This document shows positions 10,251 through 20,592 of a DNA stretch of 64,000 nucleotides, one piece after another. A program made the translations under genes and the position numbers. The stretch comes from Centroberyx gerrardi (Eukaryota; Chordata; Actinopteri; Beryciformes; Berycidae), in assembly GCF_048128805.1 (NCBI RefSeq), contig NC_136006.1, positions 1,753,783 to 1,817,782 of the forward strand, written 5' to 3'. Numbering within the stretch: position 1 is the stretch's first letter; each line of letters starts with the position of its first letter. The notes under the pieces were generated by a model that was not told the origin of the DNA, ran no database searches, and saw only the letters and a list, made by a program, of their open reading frames with translations.

Positions 10251-11395
10251 AAATAGGTTATCAAACATTATGACACATATCCTTCATTTAGATCAAACTG
10301 GATTTGTAAGTAATCGTTTACTTTCAGATAATATTCTACGGACTCTGAATTTGTTGGACCATTCAATAAAGACAAAGACACAAATGTTGATGCTGACATT
10401 AAATGCTGAGAAAGCATTTGACCGGCTGTCATGGTCATTCATATTTGAAACGTGCAAAGCATTTGGATTTCATGAAAAGTTTATTGCATGGTTAAAAATA
10501 ATGTATCAACATCCAAATGCAAGCATTAGAGTAAACGGGACACTTTTAAGTGGTAGTAGAAGTATTTCAACTAACAAGAGGCACAAGACAAGGGGACCCT
10601 TTGTCACCACAGATATTTGCGATATGTATGGAGCCTTTAGCTGTAAGTATTAGTAAAAAACATAAAGATAAGAGGCATAAGAATTGGGAAAGAAGACCCT
10701 TTCAGAACCTCCCAACTTATATTCCGCCCAATTATTTTAAGGAATGGGATAATACTCTTTGGAAATTCATATAGGATGAGAAAAAGCCAAGAGTGAAATT
10801 AAAAATTCTAAAGCAACAGAAAGTTAATGGTGGATTGGCAGTACTAGACTTGGTTAATTATTATTATTATGCAGCACAAATAAAGCCCTTACTGATATGG
10901 ATGAATAATTATACAAATGCAAGATGGAAAAACAAAAGAGAAACATTATTAATTAAAATCATTAAGTTCATTCATTTTTTGCGGAAAAAAGATCACACAA
11001 ATTAAGATAAATAAATATTGTATTAAAAACACCATTTTTGTTTGGAGGAAAGTTTGCAGGATGATGAATATTAAAGATTATGAAATGATCTATCTACGGG
11101 GGGGATCGCAGGGGATCCAGCTTTTAAACCTCGGGCTAAACTTGGGCTAAACATGGACTTGAAAAATTCTGGCTAATGTACGAAGGAAATTAGATAGATT
11201 CCTTTGAAAATCTTTTTAAACATTATAATATCCCCAATAATCAATTTTATAGATATTTGCAGATAAGAAGCTATATAAAAGAAGTATCGCAGGTAAAATT
11301 ATTACAGAACATTCATCCCCTCTTAAGTTATATTATAAACAATTACAATGGTAAAAATAAAAACACAAAAGAAAATATATAAAAAATATTTCAGG
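10251..11395 (+). mobile_element. L1-type LINE fragment (reverse transcriptase, broken)
   Basis: The frame from 10270 shows L1 reverse-transcriptase motifs: LDQTGFVSNR, NAEKAFDRLSWSFIFE, then in another frame LTRGTRQGDPLSPQIFAI. That frame change lies near 10550. The YADD-box stretch present in the copies at 33608 and 57474 is missing here through a deletion of about 390 bp near 10695. This copy alone keeps the intact TGFVSNR segment, which the others have lost. Further C-terminal ORF2-like sequence runs to about 11395. It is inactive. Confidence 0.8.
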
Positions 11396-11616
11396 AGAAG
11401 GATGCTGCTGAAGGCGAAACCATAAAAGATAAATGCCGCCAGAGGGTGTGTTACGTCATTTGAAGCCCTCTATAGAAAGGGTAGCGACATGAAAGCCATA
11501 GTAAAACCTGGCAAACTCTGTCCATCAATGGCTCTGACTACTTTCACTGTGTTTCAGAACATATAAGGTTAAACAGATGCTTTTATGAAAACTGGCTTCT
11601 GCATTTTTAGTATGTT

Positions 11617-11690
11617 TGAACCCAATGGGAATGGAACCTCTCACCCTGGCAGTGTTGGTGCCTTGCTCTGCCCATTGAGCCACACAGGGC
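11617..11690 (-). repeat. tRNA-derived SINE remnant
   Basis: On the minus strand a box-A-like TGGCTCAATGGGCAGAGC and a box-B-like GGTTCCATTCC are spaced as in a tRNA. The rest of the cloverleaf is degenerate, so this is a SINE head and not a working tRNA. Copies lie at 35340-35412 and 59205-59278. Confidence 0.5.
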
Positions 11691-13223
11691 CGAGAAAAGG
11701 AGACCCTGAGAATTGTTGTTTTTGTTGTTGTTGAGATCCTGAGATCAACTCCACCTCCACCTCATGTAGTTGGTATCATTTTTGTGAATAAAAACTCTTT
11801 CCATGTGTCTGTTATCTCTGTGTGTTCTTTGTTGTGACTTCTAGAAATGCCATAGATAATGTATGTGTTTGAAGCTGCAATAAGCAACATTTTCTGACTA
11901 CTAGAGGGTGACAGAAACCGCAACACGTTTGTAAATAAAGCACAGCAAAACAATTGCACTACGGAGGCCTACTAAGGACAAACCTAGCAAAGCACCGTGC
12001 ATAAAGGCTAATAGCTAAGCTAAACGTACCTACAGGGAAGTGTCGCCCGTTACCAGTCTCGCTTTGTCAGATTTTCTTGAAACTACTAGTTCAAATTCAA
12101 GTGTTTATTTAACACTCATATGGCAGTTTTACATCCAGAAAACTGAAATGCATGAGCATTTACAATGCACACGTCAAAATAAAAGCATGGTAATTGAACC
12201 TTATTTTACAGTTTTTCCTTTAAGAGCCTTATTAAAAAAGGGATGGGTGACTTCCTGTACTATTAACTCCTGTATGCTTTAAGATATAGAGTTCATATTA
12301 ATGCCATCCAAGTATGTTGACATAGAAATATTTTCTAATTAAGGCATGAATTAGCTTAATTAATGACCACATTAGCATAACTGCTTATGTTGAACTTATC
12401 ATGGTGATTATGTCGCCAAAAGTGCCTCTTGTTTTTGTAATATTATACTCTTTTGTAATTTACCACAATATATATTTTATATTGTTTCTATATTATTAGA
12501 TTTTAGAACCATGTTCTGATTCAAATCTAAGGGACAGTAATGTAGGATCTGATGATATCCTGGTGGTCATGTGGTCTCACACAATCTACTGTGTGTCTTT
12601 GACCTAAAAAACGTCTCATAATGCTATAGACTGTACCTAGGACAGGGAAAATCATTGTGGAATAAACCTTTCTAATTTCGGACCAAAAGCTGAATAAAAG
12701 GCATCAAATCTCTCCACAATAATTTCCATTTTTCTCCACACTACAGCAAACTGGGGCTAACCAGGTCCATCTCAAAATGTTCATAAAACGTGATCAAAAG
12801 CACTGTGTGTGTATCTGAAACTGTTGCCCAGCTGGCCGATCATCTCTGTGTTGAGTACACCCTGGCTAGATCTGTTTGACCCTGTAGGGGGAACCAGGCT
12901 GTTGGTCCTATTCAGATGCATGCAGACAACAAATATATTTCCCTTCAACCAGGAAAAAACTTTCTGGTGGAAAAGAAAAGAACCTTTGCAATTACTTTTG
13001 TAAGGTAAAGACATTGTAATTGAGCTGATATACATGCTGAATTCACTGATCACGCAAAGCTGGGTGACTACCTAAAAACATTTCTTAGTGCTTATGACTA
13101 TGACAGGGAGGTTGGACACAACAACACAGAGGGAAATCTATACAATACAGCTGAACAACTGAAATGAGAATGAAGACATCATTTCTGACAAGAAATTGAA
13201 TATGATGAACATAAATTGGAAGG

Positions 13224-13321
13224 CAGGGTTAGAGAGCATGTCCTGTAACTGAAAGATCACAAGTATATCCATCAAAAGCCAAATGTCCTGCCGAAGTGTC
13301 CTTGAGCAAGATATCGAACCA
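13224..13321 (+). repeat. SINE-like remnant (V-SINE type tail)
   Basis: GGGTTAGAGAGCATGTCCTG is followed by GTGTCCTTGAGCAAGATA, the layout of fish tRNA-derived SINEs with a V-SINE-like core. Copies lie at 36943-37040 and 60812-60909. Confidence 0.4.
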
Positions 13322-13344
13322 GTCAGCTAAAGGTTTTAGTTTAG

Positions 13345-13350
13345 TTTATT
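13345..13350 (-). promoter_or_regulatory. Candidate polyadenylation signal for the minus-strand TAAR pair
   Basis: AATAAA on the minus strand, about 105 bp beyond the stop of the truncated TAAR. The usual paired signals are missing after the complete gene at 14162-15477, so this is the nearest candidate. It is conserved at 37064-37069 and 60933-60938. Confidence 0.35.
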
Positions 13351-13454
13351 CAACAAAGACAATAAGCAGGATTACCTTACAGATATGTTATATACTAGAT
13401 GTAGTAATGAAAATGAACAGCAGAGGGAGACAGATTGTCTGATGAAGCCTCTCT

Positions 13455-13812
13455 CTACAGTATGTTGGCCTCACAGGAGTCAGGCTGCAGTATCTGAAGT
13501 GTAACAATGAGTTTAATGGCTTTTCTAAACCAGGGGTAGAAAAGGGCATAGATCACAGGGTTTAAACAGGAATTAAAATAGGACAGCCACATCTCAAAGA
13601 CCACAGATGAAGTACTGATCAAGGCGTTCTGGCCTGCAAGAGAAAATTGGTAATATGGACAGAAACACATTAGAAACACGACTATCACAATACCAAGAGT
13701 CCTGGCTGCTTTCTTCTCAGATTTCTTAGCATTTACAGTCACTGAACGCTGGAGTGTGACAGCCACAATGTGGGATCGCATGGCACGAGCCTGAGAGAGA
13801 GAGAACCACAAA
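13455..13812 (-). pseudogene. Truncated TAAR fragment (end of TM5 to C-terminus)
   Basis: About 115 codons of exon 2 remain, from the TM5/loop-3 boundary (SQARAMRSH) through TM6 (CFCPYY), TM7 ([16 protein letters not shown]) and the CEANIL tail. TM1-TM5 are absent, so it cannot form a receptor. Its upstream edge (13812-13816) joins directly to the 3' flank of the complete minus-strand TAAR, which suggests a deletion or unequal exchange between two tandem TAARs. It differs from all full genes (QFSLAGQNALIS in loop 3), so it comes from a separate, otherwise lost paralog. It carries Asn where the other copies have Thr (VTVNAKK). Confidence 0.9.
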
Positions 13813-14161
13813 TAGTCATGACATAAATAATGAGTAAATCCTGACTAGCCCTGTATGGCTTGTAATGGAAACCAGGCAGACAAGTTCCATTCAGCATGGA
13901 CAAAACATGAACATGAGGACAAAAAAAGGTTTTCATTTTACATGTAATCATGCTGTTGTACTTTACAAAACATATTTCAGCTCATCTGATTTACATAGAA
14001 TAAATAATTAATGGTAATATGTTTACAAATTCACTGTGTTTTACCAACATATATTTTCTTGTGTCTGTCCAAGCTTGTGTTTAGTCGTTTGATTTCATTG
14101 ACTCAATAACATTTCATTAACTTCATAGAAAAGGTTTCATGTCAGTCACTCCACAGCATCT
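13813..14161 (-). other. Truncated 3' flank of the TAAR at 14162-15477
   Basis: Reverse complement of the flank after the plus-strand genes, but it stops just before the paired AATAAA signals and runs into the TAAR fragment. No gene is seen. Confidence 0.7.
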
Positions 14162-15477
14162 CTACAGTATGTTGGCCTCACAGGAGTCAGGCTGCAGTAT
14201 GTGAAGTGTAACAGTGAGTTTAATAGCTTTTCTAAACCACGGATAGAAAAAGGCATAGATCACAGGATTTAGACAGGAATTAAAAACCAGCAGCCAGGCC
14301 CCAAAGGTTAAATATGAAGCACTGCTTGAGGTATCCTGGCCTGCAAGAGAGGGATAGTAATATGGACAGAAACACATTAGAAACACAACTATCACAATAC
14401 CAAGAGTCCTGGCTGCTTTCCTCTCAGATTTCTTAGCAGTTACAGTCACTGAATGCTGGAGTGTGACAGCCACAATGTGGGATCGCATGGCACGAACCTG
14501 AGACACAGCCACCACAAATACTCTCATATACAGAACTATGATGACAGTAATGGGAGCAATAAAGGTCACAACAAGGTCAACAGCTCCTGCAATGTGGTTA
14601 GCAACAACCACACACTCTCCAACGCAGGAATTATACCTGTCTGGTTGTTTCAGCAAATCCTTTAACATCAAACAGTTGTAGAAAGCAGAACAGACCCAAC
14701 ACAGAGTAACAGAGAATTTAACTCTTCTCTGAGTGATTTTGGTGGGGTAACACAGAGGGTCACAAATAGCCACATAGCGGTCGACTGATATGAGCACCAT
14801 GTTTCCTACTGAGGCAGAGATAGTCATAAATACAACAAAGTAATACAGAATACACATGAGGTCACCCAGAAACCAGCAGGCCCCTATGAGAAGGATTTGA
14901 CCCAGCAACACGAAACCCACAAGGAGGTCTGAGACAGCCAGGGAGAGGAGGAGGAGGTTGGTGGGGGTGTGGAGCTGCCTGGAATGAGAGAATATCATCA
15001 TTGAATATATTATCAGTAGCAGTAATAGACGTTGAAATAGTAATGTTATTAGTTGTAGTAGTAAGAGTAGGAATAGTCAAAGTAACAATGTGTCTAGATA
15101 CAAGATGTAAGAGATGTAAAGAGTTATTAATATTACATTAATTCATTAATACAAAAGCATTATCAAACAACCAGAATGTACTCAACAAGGCCTAGATGCA
15201 ACAACATCTATGTACTAGCCCAAAGCCATTTCTTCTTATAAGTCTAGATATTATCATAAATATGAAAATAATTTAGGCAATGCTGAGAAGTATATCTCTG
15301 CCTGTAGTGGGAGATGGAGATGATGACCAGCAGGTTGAGAGACACGGTGAGCAGAGAGGTGGAGGACAGCAGAATGTAGAGGAACATGGCCTCAGAGTGA
15401 GGACGCGTCGGCTTCCTGCAGGAAGTGTTGAGGAGCTGTGGAAAGCAGAGTTCACCTCCTTCCAGGGTCTCCATCAT
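14162..15477 (-). CDS. Trace amine-associated receptor, minus-strand subtype (330 aa)
   Basis: Exon 1 is 15477-15302 and exon 2 is 14978-14162; the intron is 323 bp with a GC donor and AG acceptor. It has the same fold and motifs as the plus-strand genes (NTSC N-terminus, [19 protein letters not shown]) and a distinct TM2-TM3: GFVLLGQILLIGACWF replaces the LLMP-containing segment, one residue shorter and without the TM2 proline. Position 3.32 is Val. Asp5.42 is kept (AVDLVVTF), Pro5.50 is present and 7.43 is Val. Loop 2 reads CVGEC. It carries VSQVRAMRSH where most copies have VSQARAMRSH. The start follows the same ATGATGG context. It lies head-to-head with the gene at 18283. The member number is not assignable. 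Confidence 0.94.
14979..15301 (-). other. Intron of the minus-strand TAAR, GC-AG
   Basis: The donor is CTACAG|GCAGAG and the acceptor ATTCCAG|GCAGCTC. It is 107 bp longer than the plus-gene intron and shares mainly its 3' end (CAATGATGATATTCTC) with it. The remainder is AT-rich and non-coding. Confidence 0.85.
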
Positions 15478-15890
15478 CAGAGAGAGAGGAGGAGAGGAGA
15501 AGCTGCTGAGGTCTGGCAGCTTTCTGACCAAAGCTCTCTATCATACAGCTGATTTATCCACACCCCCAACCCCCCCACCCCTGTTCCCTTGCTCTTGCTC
15601 TCTCTCTTTCTCTCTCTTTCCTTCATCTTTTTTCCTCTCTTCCCTTTTAGTCCCGCCCTCATCCCTCGCTATCTGCATCATCCTTGCATCATCTTGTCAT
15701 CCTCTCTCTGCTGCCCCCTGTCTCTCTTCTTCCTCATGTGTCTTCTTCCCTCTTGTCTCCTTTCCTTTCTCTCCTTTCCCTTCCCATTCCTTCCACCCTC
15801 TCTACTCCTCTTTTTGCTTTTCTATTTCCTCTCACCTCTCCTTCCTGATCCCCCACTCCTTCCAACTCTGATGTAGCAGGTTGTTTTCAT
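15478..15890 (-). promoter_or_regulatory. 5' flank of the minus-strand TAAR, long pyrimidine tract
   Basis: The conserved TATA-like block (TGGATAAATCAGCTG on the minus strand, about 15550-15565) is the same as before the plus genes. Beyond it, 15585-15870 is almost entirely C and T on the plus strand, i.e. purine-rich on the coding strand. The 148- and 95-codon open frames there are compositional artefacts. Confidence 0.5.
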
Positions 15891-16887
15891 ACTAAAGTGG
15901 ATGACAGAGCTCTGCTGTGGGCTTGGGAGAGACGAACAATGTCAGAAGGAAAAAAAGTGCAGGTGTAGAATGCAGTTAATTGAGGTGCCTTGCATTTCTC
16001 TTTCCACACTTATTTATGAGAGAGGATTAAAATTGTGACTGAAGCATTTTTTGAACCAGGTCCAAGATATGCTGGTGAACTGACAGACGGGTCGCCTCCA
16101 AAATGAAGAATGGCCTCTTCTACTACATGGCACAACAGAGGGGTGAAGACACTGTTCCAGAGTGGACGCCATTATGGAGCTGGCCCATGCCCTCCACTTA
16201 GAGGCCACCTCGGCCCCCAGAACACCTTGAAGTGGATCTGGGACTGGTTCCACTGGCTGTCCTTGGAGGCCGCGGTCAACAACTGACCTGAGAAAGCCAC
16301 CCCAAGCCCCCCTTGTGACACTGCCCATCATTGAGGAGCCCTTTAAAAAGGACCAGGATGGACCTGGTGGGACAGCTGCCGAAGTCAGCCAGGGGACACG
16401 AGTACACCCTGGTTGGTTGACTATGCAACCCATATCCGGAAGCCATCCCTCTCCACAAGGCCACCTCCAAAGCTGTGAATGCTGAGAGCTGTTAACCCTC
16501 TTCTCCCAAATAGGGTTCCCTATGGACCTCCTGGCACACAGGGCACCCCTTCATCTCCTGGTTCATGACTGACCTCTGCAGGCTCCTCCAGGTAAAGCAA
16601 CTGCACAGCTTAGTTTACCATCCGCAGACAGACGGCCTCATGGAGCGCTTCAACCAGACACTGAAGCAGATGCTGAGACGAGTGTTAGACAAGGATGGAT
16701 GCGACTGGGACCTCATGTTCCCCTACATGCTCCTTGCCATCAGGGAAGTGAACCAAGCTTCCCAAGCTACCAACCTATATTTACACCATTAATTAGCGCA
16801 AATCTTCACTACAGATGTTGCTTTTGAAAAACGGTCACAAGTGCACCCAGCCCTTGAGCATTCATGTGATTCTCCTCCACTTCTGTG
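15891..16887 (+). mobile_element. Ty3/Gypsy integrase fossil, longest type
   Basis: Remnant of a Ty3/Gypsy integrase, recognisable from about 16010 and including the HPQTDG/ERFNQTLK region and the FPYMLLAIREVNQA region. It is broken with several breaks and no LTR pair. It is older than the LTR inserted at its downstream side, since related remnants without that LTR exist at 2036, 22540 and 44996. Confidence 0.75.
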
Positions 16888-17300
16888 TGTTACCGGCCCA
16901 GCCTTTCCCTTTAAGGACGGCGGCCATGTGGGTAACCTGTGTAGGTGTGACGTAGTTCATCTGGTGTTATGTGCAAAAATGAAGAGTACCTGTATGTTAT
17001 CGCAACACATGCTACAGGTAGTAAGTTATGGTAGCCAGTGTAAAAGTGTCCAGATAAGCTCAGGTTGCAGGGTAACAGTGTTAAAAGGGCATGAATAGTG
17101 TTCACTGCTGCAGAGGAAATAAAGTTCTTGTTTATGAACGCCACCTCGATGTCTCGCTACCATCCTTCCATCAGCAGAGTTGGTCCGGACCACTAAGGCT
17201 AGTTACCAGCTACGAGCCAGGCTAATAACCTACATTAGTCTAAAGAGACCAGTGCGCTCCCAACTACGGTTTGGGGCCCACAATTCTGGAAGAGGTAACA
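16888..17300 (+). mobile_element. Solo LTR, Ty3/Gypsy type, 413 bp
   Basis: Starts TGTTACC and ends GGTAACA, with the 4-bp direct duplication TGTG on both sides. The empty site (CTTCTGTGATTAC) is seen at about 2490 and 45458. Its sequence matches the LTR at 51362-51773, which follows an internal Ty3/Gypsy region, so this is the recombined remnant of the same family and probably the same insertion event. Confidence 0.85.
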
Positions 17301-18282
17301 TGTGATTACACTGCTATGCATAGAGCTACGTCACACAAACTGAAATGGCTCTGCTGAAAGTGCTTCACTCGGACCTAACGTTACCGTTTAGTCTGTACTG
17401 TACCTAGCTTTTCTCCCTAGCACCAATATTTAGCACCGGTCCCGCAACTTTGAATTTTGTGGATGCGTATCTGCCAGGAATTAAACTCAGGTCTCCCGTT
17501 TCCGAGTCTGTAGTCTAACTCCCTGCGGCCCACGTGACCCATAAATTGGTGAACAGAGCGACCGACTGACCAACCGTCCGACCGACAAGACCATCCATAG
17601 AGCTCCTGCTGTCACGGGGCTAAAAGTGGTCAGAGTGAGTGCTCTTCCTGGATAGTTCAACAGAGAGAAGCCTCTGTGACCGGGCATCATTGCGGAACAC
17701 AACTGTGACTTTTCACTCTCAGACAAAAATTTGGGGATTCTGGTTCTGTGTGAATTTGAGGATTTGCCAGCCACTGTTAACTAAAAAGTGAGTTTCCCGT
17801 CCTTCATTAGACAGGCCAGTGCTGCATTCAGTTGACCATTCATTGGCATTGTTTTGGTTATAGGTATTGTTCTCCTCCTCCTTCCACCAGTCCCTGGCAT
17901 ATCAATGTAAAAGTTAACAGACAAAACTACTTTACCACCATGAATTAAGCTACCAACACAGTCAACAGTGATGAAATTACTGTTATTGTACATGACATTG
18001 GGAAGAGACGAGGGAGGGAGAGGTGAGGAAAAAGAGAGAGAGGGAAGATGAGAGTGAAGATAGAGATGAAGAGGGTGATTGCAGAAAGCAATAGAGGGAA
18101 GGAGGGTCAAAGGACATAATTCTGTGCTATAGAGAGAAAAACAGATGCAGAGAAAGAGAGAGAGCAAGAGCAAGGGAACAGGGGTGGGGGGGTTGAGGGT
18201 GTGCATAAAACAGCTGTATGATAGAGAGCTTTGGTCAGAAAGCTGCCAGACCTCAGCAGCTTCTCCTCTCCTCCTCTCTCTG
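17301..18282 (+). promoter_or_regulatory. 5' flank of the TAAR at 18283
   Basis: Same flank type as at 4747-5563 but uninterrupted: tRNA-like stretch at about 17460-17535, a short-dispersion GACCGAC motif array at about 17560-17590, a purine-rich tract at about 18000-18175, then CATAAAACAGCTG about 75 bp before the ATG. The 184-codon minus frame here is a low-complexity artefact. Confidence 0.45.
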
Positions 18283-19494
18283 ATGATGGAGACCCTGGAA
18301 GGAGGTGAACTCTGCTTTCCACAGCTCCTCAACACTTCCTGCAGGAAGCAGATGCGTCCTCACTCTGAGGCCATGCTCCTCTACATTCTGCTGTCCTCCA
18401 TCTCTCTGCTCACCGTGTCTCTCAACCTGCTGGTCATCATCTCCATCTCCCACTACAGGCAGTCATATACAGATTTAGGCTTTTGCATACATTAAGGAAT
18501 TTTGATAATGATTTTACTATACTATATATAGTATAGTATACTATGTAATACTATTATTACTATTACAACTAATGGCAACATTATGTGTGAGACTGCCATA
18601 ACAACTATTAATGAAATTCTCCCACTATTACTGCTACTGATAATATGTTCAATGATGATATTCTCCCACTCCAGGCAGCTCCACACCCCCACCAACCTCC
18701 TCCTCCTCTCCCTGGCTGTCTCAGACCTCCTTGTGGGCCTCCTGCTGATGCCGGCTGAAATCCTCCGTATAGAGTCCTGCTGGTTTCTGGGGGACTTCAT
18801 GTGTGTTCTCTTTTACTATGCTTCCTTTATTGTTACCTCTGCCTCAGTAGGAAACATGGTGCTGATATCAGTCGACCGCTATGTGGCTATTTGTGACCCT
18901 CTGTGTTACCCCACCAAAATCACTCAGAGAAGAGTTAAATTCTCTGTTACTCTGTGTTGGGTCTGTTCTGCTTTCTACAACTGTTTGATGTTAAAGGATT
19001 TCCTGAAACAACCAGACAGGTATAATTCCTGCTATGGAGAGTGTGTGGTTGTGCTGAATTACATCACAGGAGCTGTTGACATTGTTGTGACCTTTATTGG
19101 TCCCATTACTGTCATCATACTTCTGTATATGAGAGTATTTGTGGTGGCTGTGTCTCAGGCTCGTGCCATGCGATCCCACACTGTGGCTGTCACACTCCAG
19201 CATTCAGTGACTGTAACTGCTAAGAAATCTGAGAGGAAAGCAGCCAGGACTCTTGGTATTGTCATAGTTGTTTTTCTAATGTTTTTCTGTCCATATTACT
19301 ATCCCTCTCTTGCAGGCCAGGATACCTCAAGCAGTGCTTCATATTTAACCTTTGGGATCTGGCTGCTTTATTGTAATTCCTGTCTAAACCCTGTGATCTA
19401 TGCCTTTTTCTATCCGTGGTTTAGAAAAGCTATTAAACTCACTGTTACACTTCACATACTGCAGCCTGACTCCTGTGAGGCCAACATACTGTAG
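18283..19494 (+). CDS. Trace amine-associated receptor, clade III type (331 aa)
   Basis: Join 18283-18458 and 18675-19494; 216-bp intron, GC donor. It differs from the gene at 5564 by a YYASFIVTSAS TM3 (Ser still at 3.32), loop 2 reading CYGEC, Pro at 5.50 (the only plus gene with it), Ile next to Asp5.42, Phe at 6.47 (MFFCPYY) and Tyr at 7.43. The start is fixed by the conserved ATGATGGAG. A 2-bp shortening of the CT run before it changes the frame of the upstream open frame but not the coding region. It lies head-to-head with the minus gene at 14162-15477, 2.8 kb away. All helices and motifs look intact. Confidence 0.95.
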
Positions 19495-20027
19495 AGAGAC
19501 TGTGGAGTGACTGACATGAAACCTTTTCTACGAAGAGGGAGATGTTATTGAGTCAATGAAATCAAACGACTAAAGACAAGCTTGGACAGACACAAGAAAA
19601 TATATTTTGGTAAAACACAGTGAATTTGTAAACATATTACCATTAATTATCTATTCTATGTAAATCAGATGAGCTGAAATATGTTTTGTTAAGTACAAAA
19701 GCATGATTACAAGTAAAATGAAAACATTTTTTGGTCCTCATGTTCATGTTTTGTCCATGCTGAATGGAACTTGTCTGCCTGGTTTCCATTACAAGCCATA
19801 CAGGGCTAGTCAGGATTTACTCATTATTTATGTCATTGATAAAATCAGATATGAATAAACATGAAATAAAGCTGCAGAAATCAGTTTCTATCAGACAGTC
19901 TGTGTCTCCCTCTGCTGTTCATAGTTTACATCTAGAATATCAATTGCAATGCTTCCATTGTTCATGATTTGCCATTGACATTTTAGGCTTTTTGCTGGTG
20001 TTCTTATTGCATTCCAGTCAAGTTGTA
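19495..20027 (+). other. 3' UTR and flank of the TAAR at 18283
   Basis: Conserved flank; AATAAA at 19854-19859 and 19865-19870. No gene is seen. Confidence 0.65.
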
Positions 20028-20436
20028 TTTTTATTTATTTAGCCTTTATTTTACCAAGAAGTCCCATTGAGATTCAAAATCTATTTTCCAAGGGAGACCT
20101 GGCCAAGAAATGGCAGCAGGGGTTACACAATAAAACAAAAATATCTACAATAAAAAAGAGATCTAAAAAAGTTTAGATCAGAAACAGGAGCGCACATCTT
20201 GCATAAGACTGTGGATAATTTGTTTAAACTGATTTAGGGGAATAAAATGGTCGAGCTGGAGCTTTGACTGGAGATTGTTCCAGGACCAGGGTGCAAAATA
20301 ATCAAATGGCTTTTCACCAAAGACAGTACAACAAGGATTCTGTAATGTAGGCCTGTCCTAAGCCAGCTTTGTATACAAGTAAAAGGACTATAAAATCGAT
20401 ACTAAAGGATACTGGGAACCAGTGCAATGTAGGGCT
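20028..20436 (-). mobile_element. L2-type LINE fragment, short copy
   Basis: Same insertion as at 690-1345, but the match stops near 20436, where a different repeat begins. It is more diverged than the other copies. Confidence 0.7.
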
Positions 20437-20592
20437 GTGACATTGACATTCAATAATCGATAAATTATCGAACGCATTCATTGATTGCCATATTCAAACA
20501 TCAAAGGGAACGTTCGATATTGGCTATCCAATTGTATTGCCTATTTTGATCACTGTTTCACGTGATCAAAATAGCCAATACAATTGGATAGT
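20437..20592. repeat. Repeat fragment with 30-bp hairpin
   Basis: Begins AGGGCTGTGACATTGACATT, resembling the end of a fish hAT-like element. Arms 20524-20553 and 20562-20591 are inverted copies with one mismatch and an 8-base loop. The next hAT element has inserted at the right edge of this hairpin. Confidence 0.6.

Larger units (their letters stand above)
11396..13454. other. Intergenic region of unit 1
   Basis: No gene is recognised; the short open frames here are unlike any family known to me. It includes a tRNA-like SINE remnant at 11617-11690 (minus), a V-SINE-like remnant at 13224-13321 and a minus-strand AATAAA at 13345-13350. It is nearly identical to 35118-37173 and 58984-61042. 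Confidence 0.5.

Noticed and set aside
11617-11690. Possible functional tRNA gene on the minus strand
   Set aside because: Box-like motifs are present but the stems do not pair well, and the same sequence is part of a dispersed repeat.
15425-15871. 148-codon plus frame rich in Ser, Leu and Pro (also at 39144 and 63013)
   Set aside because: Translation of a pyrimidine tract, antisense to exon 1 at its start; it has no domain.
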